A model generated the notes under the pieces. It ran no database searches, was not told the DNA's origin, and was given only the letters and a program-made list of their open reading frames with translations. The translations under genes were made by a program, and so were the position numbers. Shown here piece after piece: positions 16,972-26,500 of a stretch of DNA of 46,257 nt. Positions within the stretch are counted from its first letter, which is position 1. Every line of letters starts with the position of its first letter. Source of the DNA: Gammaproteobacteria bacterium. Lineage in GTDB: Bacteria; Pseudomonadota; Gammaproteobacteria; UBA6429; Thiohalophilaceae. The stretch covers positions 1 through 46,257 of the forward strand of contig JAOULO010000026.1 of the NCBI GenBank assembly GCA_029881995.1, written 5' to 3'.

Positions 16972-18063
16972 TTATAAAAATAATGTCAGTACACCGGTAT
17001 AACCATAGAGGTGGTGTCCGGCAATTTCACCATTGGCATAAAAGCCCACCAGGGGAACATCGCCAAGTTGTTCCTGAATCAGCTGCATTTCTTTTGATAC
17101 TTCACCAAACATATGTTGGCCTCGGCCCATGCAACTGAAATAGAGACCACCTCGAGGTTCACCTGTCAGGCGCTGTTTGATATGGGTCAGCATACGTTTG
17201 AGATCATCCACGGCCGTTTTACCGTCCCGACGACAGAACATGATGGGTGCCCCGGTTTGTAAATACTCACCAATGGCCAGTACACCATTGTCCGGGTCAG
17301 TACCAATGAGGTTTCTGACCATGTAATCACCCGTATCACTGCCACTGATAGGGAAACCGGCAAAGATATAACCTCCAATCCGATTTAGATCGCGGGCCAG
17401 AATTTCACCTATGTCTTCTTTTAAGACATCCAGTGCTGGGCGATGATCAAGACTGACAGCATAATTCCCTTCACATTCGGTAATACTGTGGGTGGGACCG
17501 ATAGGGGAACAGCCCTGTGTCAGTCCAGAAACAACAGGGATGTTGTCTGAAAGTACGACCCCAGAGAGTTGGCCTTCACAGATCTCATCAGCCAGTTGGT
17601 AATAATAACTATTAGAGGAGGTCAGCCCACCTACCAGATAGGCGTCACCCAGTTTTTCAGTCAGACCATCGATCAGATCGGGTAGCTGACCATTACGGGG
17701 GTCACCATGCATCACACCAAATTGCAGGCCAGGCTTGGGTTGACTCGACAATTCATCGGGTGAGGTAATGAGATAAAAATGCTCTTGTGGAAAATCAGCC
17801 AGCATCATTACCATGGCCGGTTCTTCATAATATTCCTTGCCGGTGCAACAGACCGCATGACCAATCGTTCCGGTCCAATGAGTGACGCCGGTTTTTTCCA
17901 TCAGCTCACGTTTAATGCGTGCCATATCAGCGGCATAAAAGTCGGTCACATATAAAAAGCCCAACTGGTAATCAGCAGTCACCTTACCGAGTTGTTGCAG
18001 ACAACTGTCAACAGCCTGTTGCCAACTGGCATCACTGGCATGGGCAAGTTTAAATGTTTTCAT
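16972..18063 (-). CDS. FIST N/C domain sensory protein
   Basis: 363 residues with FIST_N (about 30-215, with TGTIGHAVCCTGKEYYEEPA and DAYLVGGLTSS) and FIST_C (about 225-345, ending GFYANGEIAGHHLYGYTGVLTLF). These domains are thought to bind small ligands such as amino acids and usually feed signalling pathways; here the protein stands alone with no kinase or cyclase domain. The gene heads a probable FIST/aldo-keto reductase/HIT transcript, and a terminator separates it from phosphoribulokinase upstream. Confidence 0.9.
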   Translation of the reverse strand: MKTFKLAHASDASWQQAVDSCLQQLGKVTADYQLGFLYVTDFYAADMARIKRELMEKTGVTHWTGTIGHAVCCTGKEYYEEPAMVMMLADFPQEHFYLITSPDELSSQPKPGLQFGVMHGDPRNGQLPDLIDGLTEKLGDAYLVGGLTSSNSYYYQLADEICEGQLSGVVLSDNIPVVSGLTQGCSPIGPTHSITECEGNYAVSLDHRPALDVLKEDIGEILARDLNRIGGYIFAGFPISGSDTGDYMVRNLIGTDPDNGVLAIGEYLQTGAPIMFCRRDGKTAVDDLKRMLTHIKQRLTGEPRGGLYFSCMGRGQHMFGEVSKEMQLIQEQLGDVPLVGFYANGEIAGHHLYGYTGVLTLFL

Positions 18064-18125
18064 CAGTAAACCTGTATCTGTTACTAAGTGTTATGCTAAC
18101 ACGCTACAGTCGGAATGGCAGGTAT

Positions 18126-18154
18126 AAAAAAACCGGGACAACGCCCGGTTTTTT
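18126..18154 (-). terminator. Rho-independent terminator after phosphoribulokinase
   Basis: AAAAAAACCGGG-ACAACG-CCCGGTTTTTT is symmetrical and could act in both directions; it lies 20 bases past the phosphoribulokinase stop. The other side faces the start of the FIST gene, so its main role is to end the minus-strand prk transcript. Confidence 0.9.
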
Positions 18155-18173
18155 ATGAGATAAGAAACAGAAT

Positions 18174-19064
18174 TTATTTGGCTTTTTTCTTTTTCTCGAT
18201 CAGTTCGTGAATTACAGGATTCAGAATCAGTTCCATGGCAAAGCCCATCTTACCACCGGGTACAACCAGAGTATTAGGACGTGACATGAAGGAATCCTGG
18301 ATCATGTTCTGTAGGTAGGGGAAGTCCACACCTTTAGGATCACGGAAACGAATGACAATAAAGCTCTCATCCGGGGTTGGGATATCACGAGCGATGAATG
18401 GGTTGGATGTATCAACAGTCGGTACTCGTTGGAAGTTGATATCGGTACGTGAGAACTGTGGGGTAATGTAGTTCACATAGTCTTCCATACGACGCAGGAT
18501 CGTGTCGACAATAGCTTCGGCAGAATAGCCACGCTCTGCATTATCACGATGGATTTTCTGGATCCACTCAAGATTGACGATAGGAACAACGCCCACCAGC
18601 AAATCAACAAACTTGCTCACATCGTGGTTACTATCCTTGGCACCACCATGCAGACCTTCGTAGAAAAGCAGATCAGTATCTTCAACAATCTCTTCCCATG
18701 GCGTGAACTGGCCTGGGTTTAAGGAAGTACCAAGACGGGCATTATGTTCTTCGGCTTCTTCATCTGAGTGCAGATAGTAACGACGTTTACATTTGCCAGA
18801 TTTGCCATAAGACTCGAATGTTTCACTCAGCAGATCAAAGTGGTTTGAGTTGGAACCAAAGTGGCTGAGGTTTTTACCTTCATTCTGGAAGGCCTCGATC
18901 TGCTTTTTCATTTCAGCGCGATCAAAGCGATGATAGCTGTCACCTTCAACGATCAGAGGGTTAATCTGCTCACGGAAGAAGATGTGCTCGAAGGCGCGTT
19001 TAACTGTTGTTGTGCCGGCACCGGAAGAACCTGTGACCGCAATAACCGGATGTTTGGCTGACAT
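18174..19064 (-). CDS. prkB: Phosphoribulokinase (bacterial class I)
   Basis: 296 residues. The P-loop GSSGAGTTT (residues 12-20) is characteristic, as are EGDSYHRFDRAEMK, HFGSNSNHFDLL, LFYEGLHGG and PIVNLEWIQKIHRD. It phosphorylates ribulose 5-phosphate to RuBP for Rubisco, the Calvin-cycle marker in this window. Size and motifs match the octameric proteobacterial class, which is activated by NADH. It stands alone between terminators, with no cbb genes beside it; a Lys-rich tail ends the protein. Confidence 0.96.
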   Translation of the reverse strand: MSAKHPVIAVTGSSGAGTTTVKRAFEHIFFREQINPLIVEGDSYHRFDRAEMKKQIEAFQNEGKNLSHFGSNSNHFDLLSETFESYGKSGKCKRRYYLHSDEEAEEHNARLGTSLNPGQFTPWEEIVEDTDLLFYEGLHGGAKDSNHDVSKFVDLLVGVVPIVNLEWIQKIHRDNAERGYSAEAIVDTILRRMEDYVNYITPQFSRTDINFQRVPTVDTSNPFIARDIPTPDESFIVIRFRDPKGVDFPYLQNMIQDSFMSRPNTLVVPGGKMGFAMELILNPVIHELIEKKKKAK

Positions 19065-19274
19065 AGTAGCTCCTTAAACGATATTTCTTTGCAATAATTT
19101 TTTTTGGAAACCGGTGCTCAAGTCAGGGGGAAAATCATTTTCATTATCGGCCTGACGAGCGGGGCGCCTATTGTAATGGAAACGGGGAGAGAAAGTCTCC
19201 CCCGCATAACATCAATTTCCTGAATGATCGATGCATATGGCGCCATTTAGATAACTTGTACAAAACTTATACAG

Positions 19275-20564
19275 TTAGTTTTGTTCGCGTTTAATCGCTC
19301 GATGGCCAATGTCCTTGCGAAAGTACATCCCGTCCCAGCTAATTTTTTCTACCAGTTGATAGGCACGCTGCTGGGCTTCACTAACATTTGTGCCCAAGGC
19401 GGTGGCGCAGAGGACGCGACCACCACTGGTGACGACCTGACCATCTTTTTCTGTCGTACCGGCATGGAAGACCTTGGCATCGGCCAATTCGGCGGCAGCT
19501 TCGAGGCCATTGATGGTGTCACCCCTGGGATAATCACCAGGGTAGCCTTTGGCTGCCAGAACCACACCAAGGGAGGCGCGGGGGTCCCAGTCGGCCTTGA
19601 TTTTATCGAGAGTTTTGTCCAGTGCCGCTTCACAAAGCTCTGTCAGATCCGATTTAAGGCGAATCATAATAGGTTGAGTCTCAGGGTCACCAAAGCGGCA
19701 GTTGTATTCCAGTACCTTGGGGGTACCGTCAGCAGCAACCATCACGCCGGCGTAGAGGAATCCAGTATATGGATAGCCTTCAGCGGCCATACCTTTTACT
19801 GTGGGTTCAATCACCTCTACCATGATTCGGTCGTGAATTTGAGGAGTGACCACTGGGGCGGGGGAATAAGCGCCCATGCCGCCCGTATTGGGACCGGTAT
19901 CGCCGTCATGGGCAGCCTTGTGGTCCTGGGAGGAGGCCATGGGCAGAATATGCTCACCATCGGCAATGACAATGAAACTGGCTTCTTCACCTGTGAGGAA
20001 CTCTTCCACTACTACGCGGTGACCGGCCTCGCCAAAGGCATTACCCGCCAGCATATCCCGGATGGCCTCTTCGGCTTCCTGCTCGGTCTGGGCCAGGATT
20101 ACGCCCTTACCAGCAGCCAGGCCATCGGCCTTGACGACAATAGGGGCTCCCTGCTGCCTGACATAGGCAATAGCCGGGTCAATTTCGGTAAAAACACCGT
20201 AGGCAGCGCTAGGGATGTTGTGTCTGGCCAGAAAATCCTTGGTAAAGCTTTTTGAGCCTTCCAGCTGTGCGGCAGCCTGGCTGGGGCCAAAACAGCGTAG
20301 TCCGGCGGCCTGGAATTGATCCACCACACCCAAAACCAGGGGGGCTTCGGGCCCCACAATTGTCAAATCAACAGACTGTTGCCTGGCAAATTTAAGTAAT
20401 CCATCGATATCTTCAGCACCAATGGAAATATTTTCCATCTTGGGTTCTATAGCCGTACCCGCATTCCCTGGGGCGACATAGACGGTATCCACCCTTGGTG
20501 ATTGTGCGACCTTCCAGGCCAGGGCGTGTTCGCGGCCACCACCGCCAATGATTAAAACTTTCAT
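19275..20564 (-). CDS. purD: Phosphoribosylamine-glycine ligase
   Basis: 429 residues, standard length. It begins MKVLIIGGGGREHALAWK and continues VAPGNAGTA, then IVGPEAPLVLG and the ATP-grasp core (PIVVKADGLAAGKGV, GEEASFIVIADGEHILP, YNCRFGDPETQ). It makes GAR, the second step of purine synthesis. The expected partner purH is not next to it on the visible side. A GGGGAGA-GAAAG-TCTCCCC hairpin 70-90 bases after the stop (19185-19205) lacks a good T tract, so termination there is uncertain. Confidence 0.97.
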   Translation of the reverse strand: MKVLIIGGGGREHALAWKVAQSPRVDTVYVAPGNAGTAIEPKMENISIGAEDIDGLLKFARQQSVDLTIVGPEAPLVLGVVDQFQAAGLRCFGPSQAAAQLEGSKSFTKDFLARHNIPSAAYGVFTEIDPAIAYVRQQGAPIVVKADGLAAGKGVILAQTEQEAEEAIRDMLAGNAFGEAGHRVVVEEFLTGEEASFIVIADGEHILPMASSQDHKAAHDGDTGPNTGGMGAYSPAPVVTPQIHDRIMVEVIEPTVKGMAAEGYPYTGFLYAGVMVAADGTPKVLEYNCRFGDPETQPIMIRLKSDLTELCEAALDKTLDKIKADWDPRASLGVVLAAKGYPGDYPRGDTINGLEAAAELADAKVFHAGTTEKDGQVVTSGGRVLCATALGTNVSEAQQRAYQLVEKISWDGMYFRKDIGHRAIKREQN

Positions 20565-20812
20565 GAGATTACCTGCTCAGTTGGTCTAAATGTGCCCCGA
20601 ATCTGATTTGGGATATCCAGGGGCGCTTATTTTGCAATTTCAGGGTGTTGAATGCAAAGGCAATATTTGTGTCTGGGGAGTAGTGCAGCAGAGTGTCTGC
20701 TATTTGGTACTTAAAGACAAAAGCTATAAATGATATATCGTTACACTATACTATGAACTTCACGCTTGGAATTTAATTCGGTAAATTGTCTTCATATAAA
20801 ATAAAAAGGTTT

Positions 20813-22159
20813 ATGTCCTTGTTTTTCAAAACCCTTCGCTGGTTATTTGGTTTATTCTTATTACTGCTGGTCCTGTATGGTCTTGGCCGCCTATTACATA
20901 TTGCACAGGACAGCCTGTACATAGGTGAACGTGCGTCCTATTTGCAACTTGCATCTCACAGTCAGATGACGGTTCGCTGGCAATCCATTAAATCCTATCA
21001 GGGAGAACTTAGATATGGTCCGTCCCCTGATAAGCTTGATGGGCGTGTTAGTGAAGTACGAAACACTAACTTGCATGAAATTACTATCAGAAATTTGAAA
21101 GCCATGACACGTTACTATTATCGTTATGGCATCAAGGGAGATGACAAAAGCTCAGGTCAGACTCACTGGTTTGTTACTTCACCGGAGATGGGTTCAGAAA
21201 AATCCACTCGCTTCTGGGTACTCGGTGACCCTGGGCTGGCCATTCCAGGTCAGACAAAAGTCAGGAACGCTGCACTTGAGTGGTTAAAATCCAATAAACG
21301 CCCTGGTCGAGCAGACCTCGATATCCTGTTAACAACAGGAGATAACGCCTACAAGTCAGGAACAAATGAAGAGTTTCAGAAACATTTTTTTGAACCCTTT
21401 AAAACCATTTTGAGTAATGTTCCGGTATGGCCGGTTTTTGGTAATCATGATGCAAGGCGTTGGAGCTTTTTCAGAATATTTTCATTTCCGACTCAGGGTG
21501 AAGCAGGTGGTGTCCCTTCGGGTACGGAGCACTATTACTCTTTTGATTATGGTTCAGTACACTTTGTGGTACTTGACTCACATGCCTCAAGATGGAACAA
21601 CAACCGGGAAATGGTTAAATGGCTCCGTAAAGATTTAATCGCGAATCGACTTCCATGGGTGATTAGCCTGTTTCACCACCCACCCTATTCCAAAGGATCA
21701 CATAATTCAGATAGTCAGCGTGATAGTCGGGGCAGAATGTTCGAAATGCGTGAGAATGTTTTACCTGTGCTAGAAGAGCATGGTGTTGATCTTGTTTTAA
21801 ATGGTCATAGCCATATGTATGAACGATCTTTTCTGATTGATTGTCATTATGGAAATTCACAAAGCATAAAAAAGTCCATGATACTAAGTCGTAACAAACA
21901 GCATTATGTTAAGCGTAGTATCGGGAAAGGAAAACATGAAGGGACGATATATGCTGTTGTGGGTTCTTCAGCAAGGGCAGATCATGGCCCAATGGATCAT
22001 CCTGTGATGGCAGAATCTTTGATGGAAACCGGATCACTAGTTGTCGATGTTGTCAGAAATCGTCTTGATGCACGCTTTATTTCAGGTGAAGGACTGATTG
22101 CCGATCATTTTTCGATCACCAAGGGTGTTAATAATGCAACGGTTAATGGTTGTGAATAA
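20813..22159 (+). CDS. Membrane-anchored purple-acid-phosphatase-like metallophosphoesterase
   Basis: 448 residues from the ATG at 20813, which has AAGG upstream; a TTG at 20786 is the alternative. The N-terminus has one transmembrane helix (LFGLFLLLLVLYGLG), then a fibronectin-like domain (TVRWQSIKSYQGELRYG to LKAMTRYYYRYGI) as in purple acid phosphatases. The metal-binding blocks follow: VLGDPG, TTGDNAY, FGNHDA, LFHHPPYS and NGHSHMYER. It should hydrolyse phosphate esters at the periplasmic face; the substrate is unknown. It is divergent from purD and followed by galE. Confidence 0.87.
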   Translation: MSLFFKTLRWLFGLFLLLLVLYGLGRLLHIAQDSLYIGERASYLQLASHSQMTVRWQSIKSYQGELRYGPSPDKLDGRVSEVRNTNLHEITIRNLKAMTRYYYRYGIKGDDKSSGQTHWFVTSPEMGSEKSTRFWVLGDPGLAIPGQTKVRNAALEWLKSNKRPGRADLDILLTTGDNAYKSGTNEEFQKHFFEPFKTILSNVPVWPVFGNHDARRWSFFRIFSFPTQGEAGGVPSGTEHYYSFDYGSVHFVVLDSHASRWNNNREMVKWLRKDLIANRLPWVISLFHHPPYSKGSHNSDSQRDSRGRMFEMRENVLPVLEEHGVDLVLNGHSHMYERSFLIDCHYGNSQSIKKSMILSRNKQHYVKRSIGKGKHEGTIYAVVGSSARADHGPMDHPVMAESLMETGSLVVDVVRNRLDARFISGEGLIADHFSITKGVNNATVNGCE

Positions 22160-22259
22160 AAATCAATTGTGTATGGAATTAATTTTGAATCTCATTTATG
22201 ATTTGCGACCAATAATATTGTATAAATAATATTACTACTGTAAGGAATAGGCTCAAGAT

Positions 22260-23255
22260 ATGTCAAAACCCATATTGGTCACAGGCGGTGCAGGTTACAT
22301 TGGAAGTCATGTTGTAAAACAATTGGGAAAAGCTGGTGAGAAAGTTGTTGTTCTGGACAATCTGTCGAAAGGGTTTAAAGACGCAGTTACTTACGGGGAA
22401 TTGGTAGTAGGAGATACCGGTGATAAGGAACTGGTATCAAAAGTCCTCAAACAATATGATATTGATACGGTCATGCATTTTGCCGCTCACACTATCGTCC
22501 CTGAGTCAGTTTCAGATCCTTTAAAATATTATTGGAACAATACCTGCAGTACACGCAATCTGCTTGAGTGCTGCAGTGAACAAAATGTAAAGCATTTTAT
22601 ATTTTCTTCAACCGCCGCTGTTTATGGAATGCCAGCAGAGGGTTTTGCAACGGAAGAAACTACTCTAGATCCAATTAATCCCTATGGCACATCCAAACTA
22701 ATGAGTGAATGGATGCTGAAAGATTTGTCTTTTGCTACAGACCTGAAGCATGTTGCATTACGTTACTTTAACGTGGCTGGTTGTGATCCTGAAGGCCAAA
22801 TTGGTCAGTCAACTCCCGAAGCAACCTTGTTGATTAAAGCGGCCTGTGAGGCGGCAGTGGGCAAACGTGATTCGATTTATATCTTTGGTACAGATTATGA
22901 AACTCACGATGGGACTGGCATCCGGGACTACATTCATGTCGTTGACCTTGCAAATGCCCATATTCGAGCACTGGATTATTTACGCAAAGGTGGTGAATCC
23001 AATACGTTGAATTGCGGTTATGGCCATGGGTATAGTGTTCGAGAAGTTCTGGACATGGTTTCTAAAGTAAATGGAAAACCATTACACATCATTGAAGAAG
23101 CACGTCGGGCTGGCGATCCGCCTCAACTGATAGCCAAAGTTGATAAAATTCGGGAAGTTCTTGGTTGGGTACCAGAATATGATAATCTGGAAGTGATTGT
23201 TAAATCTGCTCTAGAGTGGGAACGCTTGATTGCAAGTAATAAGGCTTATCATTAA
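22260..23255 (+). CDS. galE: UDP-glucose 4-epimerase
   Basis: 331 residues. The NAD-binding GGAGYIGSH, a catalytic Tyr-x3-Lys in NPYGTSK, the Ser/Thr in FSSTAAVYG and the substrate segment GIRDYIHVVDLANAH are all present. It interconverts UDP-glucose and UDP-galactose for surface polysaccharide. A 100-base gap separates it from the phosphoesterase; no other sugar genes are adjacent. Confidence 0.95.
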   Translation: MSKPILVTGGAGYIGSHVVKQLGKAGEKVVVLDNLSKGFKDAVTYGELVVGDTGDKELVSKVLKQYDIDTVMHFAAHTIVPESVSDPLKYYWNNTCSTRNLLECCSEQNVKHFIFSSTAAVYGMPAEGFATEETTLDPINPYGTSKLMSEWMLKDLSFATDLKHVALRYFNVAGCDPEGQIGQSTPEATLLIKAACEAAVGKRDSIYIFGTDYETHDGTGIRDYIHVVDLANAHIRALDYLRKGGESNTLNCGYGHGYSVREVLDMVSKVNGKPLHIIEEARRAGDPPQLIAKVDKIREVLGWVPEYDNLEVIVKSALEWERLIASNKAYH

Positions 23256-23592
23256 TCTATAAAACCTTTAAAATAGCTGTTATTAATATTGGTATTGCAG
23301 GTACTTTGAATATTTCACTTTCCTATACTACTTAATCTATTTAAGTCTCGACATTTCAAAAATCTACTCACAATAATCCTGGTGGACTAATCTCTTTGGA
23401 CTAGTCTCTAGTCGCTGGACTAGCTACAGTAGCTGATACTCAGGTTTACCTTCTCCCTCTATAGTTAAGTTATCGTATGTAAGCGTTGGCTCCTGCAGTA
23501 CCCTGATGCAATAGTTTAGGGGATATTAAGGAATTGTTGCTGGTGTGCTTATGTTAGATTGGCGTCAAAGTATCAGATAAAGAGGGATTACC
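23256..23592. other. 337-base intergenic region before the giant lipoprotein gene
   Basis: No gene was found. It contains a compact group of repeats and palindromes at 23383-23434 (listed separately) and a good ribosome site, GAGGGAT, just before the lipoprotein ATG. No convincing galE terminator or sigma-70 promoter could be picked by eye. Confidence 0.6.
23383..23434. repeat. Cluster of TGGACTA repeats and CTAG palindromes
   Basis: TGGACTA occurs three times (23383, 23397, 23416). Between and after the copies are two inverted repeats: GACTAG-TCT-CTAGTC (23399-23413) and AGCTA-CAG-TAGCT (23422-23434). Three CTAG tetranucleotides fall within 24 bases. It lies about 160-210 bases before the lipoprotein start and looks like a multi-site operator, or a small hairpin array. 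Confidence 0.6.
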
Positions 23593-26500
23593 ATGAACAG
23601 AATATTGTTGATCAGTCAAAAATGCCACCGTCATATATTCGTTATATGTCTACTAGCAAGTGCTCTGACAGCTTGTGGTGGATCAGATTCCGGAGGTTCA
23701 TCCGTAGCACAAGAAAACACGGGCGCTATGACGGTGAAAATCACTTCACCTGAGTCAGGGAAATCAATTTCAGAAAATGAACCGGTCTCGTTTGTGGGGG
23801 AGGCCAAGCACGCTAAGGATGGTAAATTGAGTGGTGATGCCCTGATCTGGTCCTCAGACCGAGATGGTGATCTTGGTACAGGGAATAATATTACTGTTGA
23901 AGGCCTGTCTGCAGGTGGCCATAACATCAAGCTTACAGCAACGGCATCAGATGGTGATTCCAACTATGACATTGTTTTTATGTGGGCAGAAAAATCAGAT
24001 AGTACTAAAGAGAAACGGGTCGGTGAGACAAATCCTTATGCCGGTAAAATACAACGCCTGCCCATTCAGGGGGATGATGAGCTGATTACTATTCGGCGCA
24101 AGGTCAGCGACCATTCTATGGAGTTTGGATGGATAAAGAAGCCAGTGTCGACCTACGATGATGGGCCATCCAGTGAACCGGTTGCACCAGAAATTACGGC
24201 TTCTGTCAGTGATCGTATTCCAGTTGTCGCGGATACGGGACGTATCAGTGGCAAGCCAGTCCGTGACATGGCGTTGATTACCCGTCCTGCATCGGGAGGC
24301 ACTCAGTATCTACTGGAAATTCTCAGCCTGTTTGAGGCAGGTCAACATGTATTGGCGAGCTACCCGTTTAACTTACCAATTGCCAATAGCGATATTGCTA
24401 TCCACGTTGCTGATTTGGATATCTTTAATGAAACCCAGGATCCAAAATCAGAATCGCAGTATTACGATGAGGTGGTGGTAGCTTACCCGGAAATGATAGA
24501 GGGTGAGCGACGGGCCACAGTTAAAGTACTGAGCTTCGAGTCAGCAGAGTTTGCAGACATGCGGGAGGGGGCAACCCCTTCAGTTGTCTCCGAGCGGACG
24601 ATTACAACGACTCAGGCGATGCATCCATCAAGTAAATTGATCTTACGGTCTGGCGAAGAGGTCACTTGGCGCGTCAGGGGACCACACCTGGTTGTTTCGT
24701 ACCTGAATACTGCTGGTGCGATAGTCGTAGACGTTTTTCGGTATGTCCATAGCCGCGACAATTGGGACGAATCTGATCCGGTAACCGATAGCCGTGAAAT
24801 TGAGTTCATTGTGCATCAAGCTGTTAGCAATCCATTGCCCGCAACCACGGTGGTTGCAGGTGGCTGGAACCTGGTACTGGGCTATGGCGGTGAAATTGGT
24901 GCAGACTCTCCTTTGAGTGGGACCGACATTATTTTTCCAATGTGGCATGCGGGTGGCAGATTCTATCAGGATGCATGGAAGCTGGAAGATCGCGATAGTT
25001 TTAACAACCCTTTAAGTGTTGATGGGCCGAAGAATTTTTTATTTGCCAGGACGCCATTTCCGGCAATTAGCTTTGAAATTTTACCCGATTCTAAACTTGA
25101 GGTTGTGGTTGGCCGTATTAGCCATGACGAACATATGGGTGTCAATAACGAAAATACCTTCACGCCAGCTGAGTGTGAAATAACGGGCTTTATTGTGTTG
25201 GCAGATACCAATTACGGCCCGGTTGCTCAATCTATGCGTGCCATTATTCCAGATTTTTTAGAGATGTCTCAACCCTTACTATTTGGACCTGCCGTCTTGC
25301 AACCTGACTGGTGGCCGGGTTATACCCGTGAAGATTTTAGGAAAGAGACGACCACACTTAGCCAGACTTCAATCACCAGTGGGGCTTTTACCAGTTATCG
25401 TAATGGGCTATGGCTTGAACGGGGCACAAGAACTGCTGAACTACCTTGTAATAATGGCAGTAATGGCTCGCGGCAGGGACCGATGCCGTCATTTTATGTA
25501 GCACATCCTGAGCTTGACCAACTGCATGCAGTAACAGTTTTTGATGGTTTAACTAGTCGGGGAGCATTATTCAGCACGGGTCCGTTACTGTCTTCACCGG
25601 GTGATAGTGTATTACTGTTATCGGGTGATGCAGATGGCGATGCGGCCTATCGCAGGAGCCCGACAGTTTGCATTAATGGTAATGCACCGAGTAATTGCCG
25701 ACCGATTTATCTCGGTGATGCGGAGTTGCATTATGCGATAGAAGACATGGAAACGTCCAATGTGATATTACAACAACCGCCCAAACATATTGATTATCTC
25801 CCCAAACTTGGGGGAATGACTAATGTTAGTATGGTGGATGATTTCTTTGCCGAGTTTTCACAACTCGATAGTAATAACGGTAGTATCACGCATAAGGCAA
25901 AGTCGGACTGGATGCTGGGTTCAAAGGCCAGTGGTGATGTTGGAACGGTAGATCCTTTTACTGCGGGTACCGGTTTTTCACTATCGCTAGATGCCGAACA
26001 TAAAACTGTAGCCGACAGTTTCAAGGGCAGTACGGTCACCGTATCGTTGCAGCAAACTACGGCGGCCATTGGTGATGATGTGGTATGGGGCAAGTTACAA
26101 ACCATTGATTTCTGGCGCTTCCCTGCACAGGGTGGCAAGACACTCGATAACAGTGCTGATACACGCTTTGCAGAAAATGCCTATTTTGAAATCGCAATTC
26201 CCGATAAACCCGTTACCCTGATTGGTCCGGGTACATTAAATGAGAGCTATAACCCAACCCACCATATTGGAAATATCTTGAGTTATCCTACTTTTTCCAA
26301 AGATGTTACCGATTTAGGTGAGTTATTTGGCCTGCTTGGTGGTTATGTACCCACAGATGAGTTTGGTAACAAGCAATGTGATTCCTTTGAAAATATCGAT
26401 TTTGTAGGTTGTCTTGTTAATGTTAATGAGAATCCCGCAGCTGCACCCATTCTTGAAACAGTTGATACGGTCAGTTCTGCAATCGAAGAGGCAGGCCGCT

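Noticed and set aside
19185-19205. Hairpin GGGGAGA-GAAAG-TCTCCCC as a purD terminator
   Set aside because: Stable stem, but no T tract on the minus strand; noted under purD only.
19281-20255. 324-codon plus-strand open frame opposite purD
   Set aside because: It lies wholly inside purD, which has all family motifs; the translation shows no family pattern.
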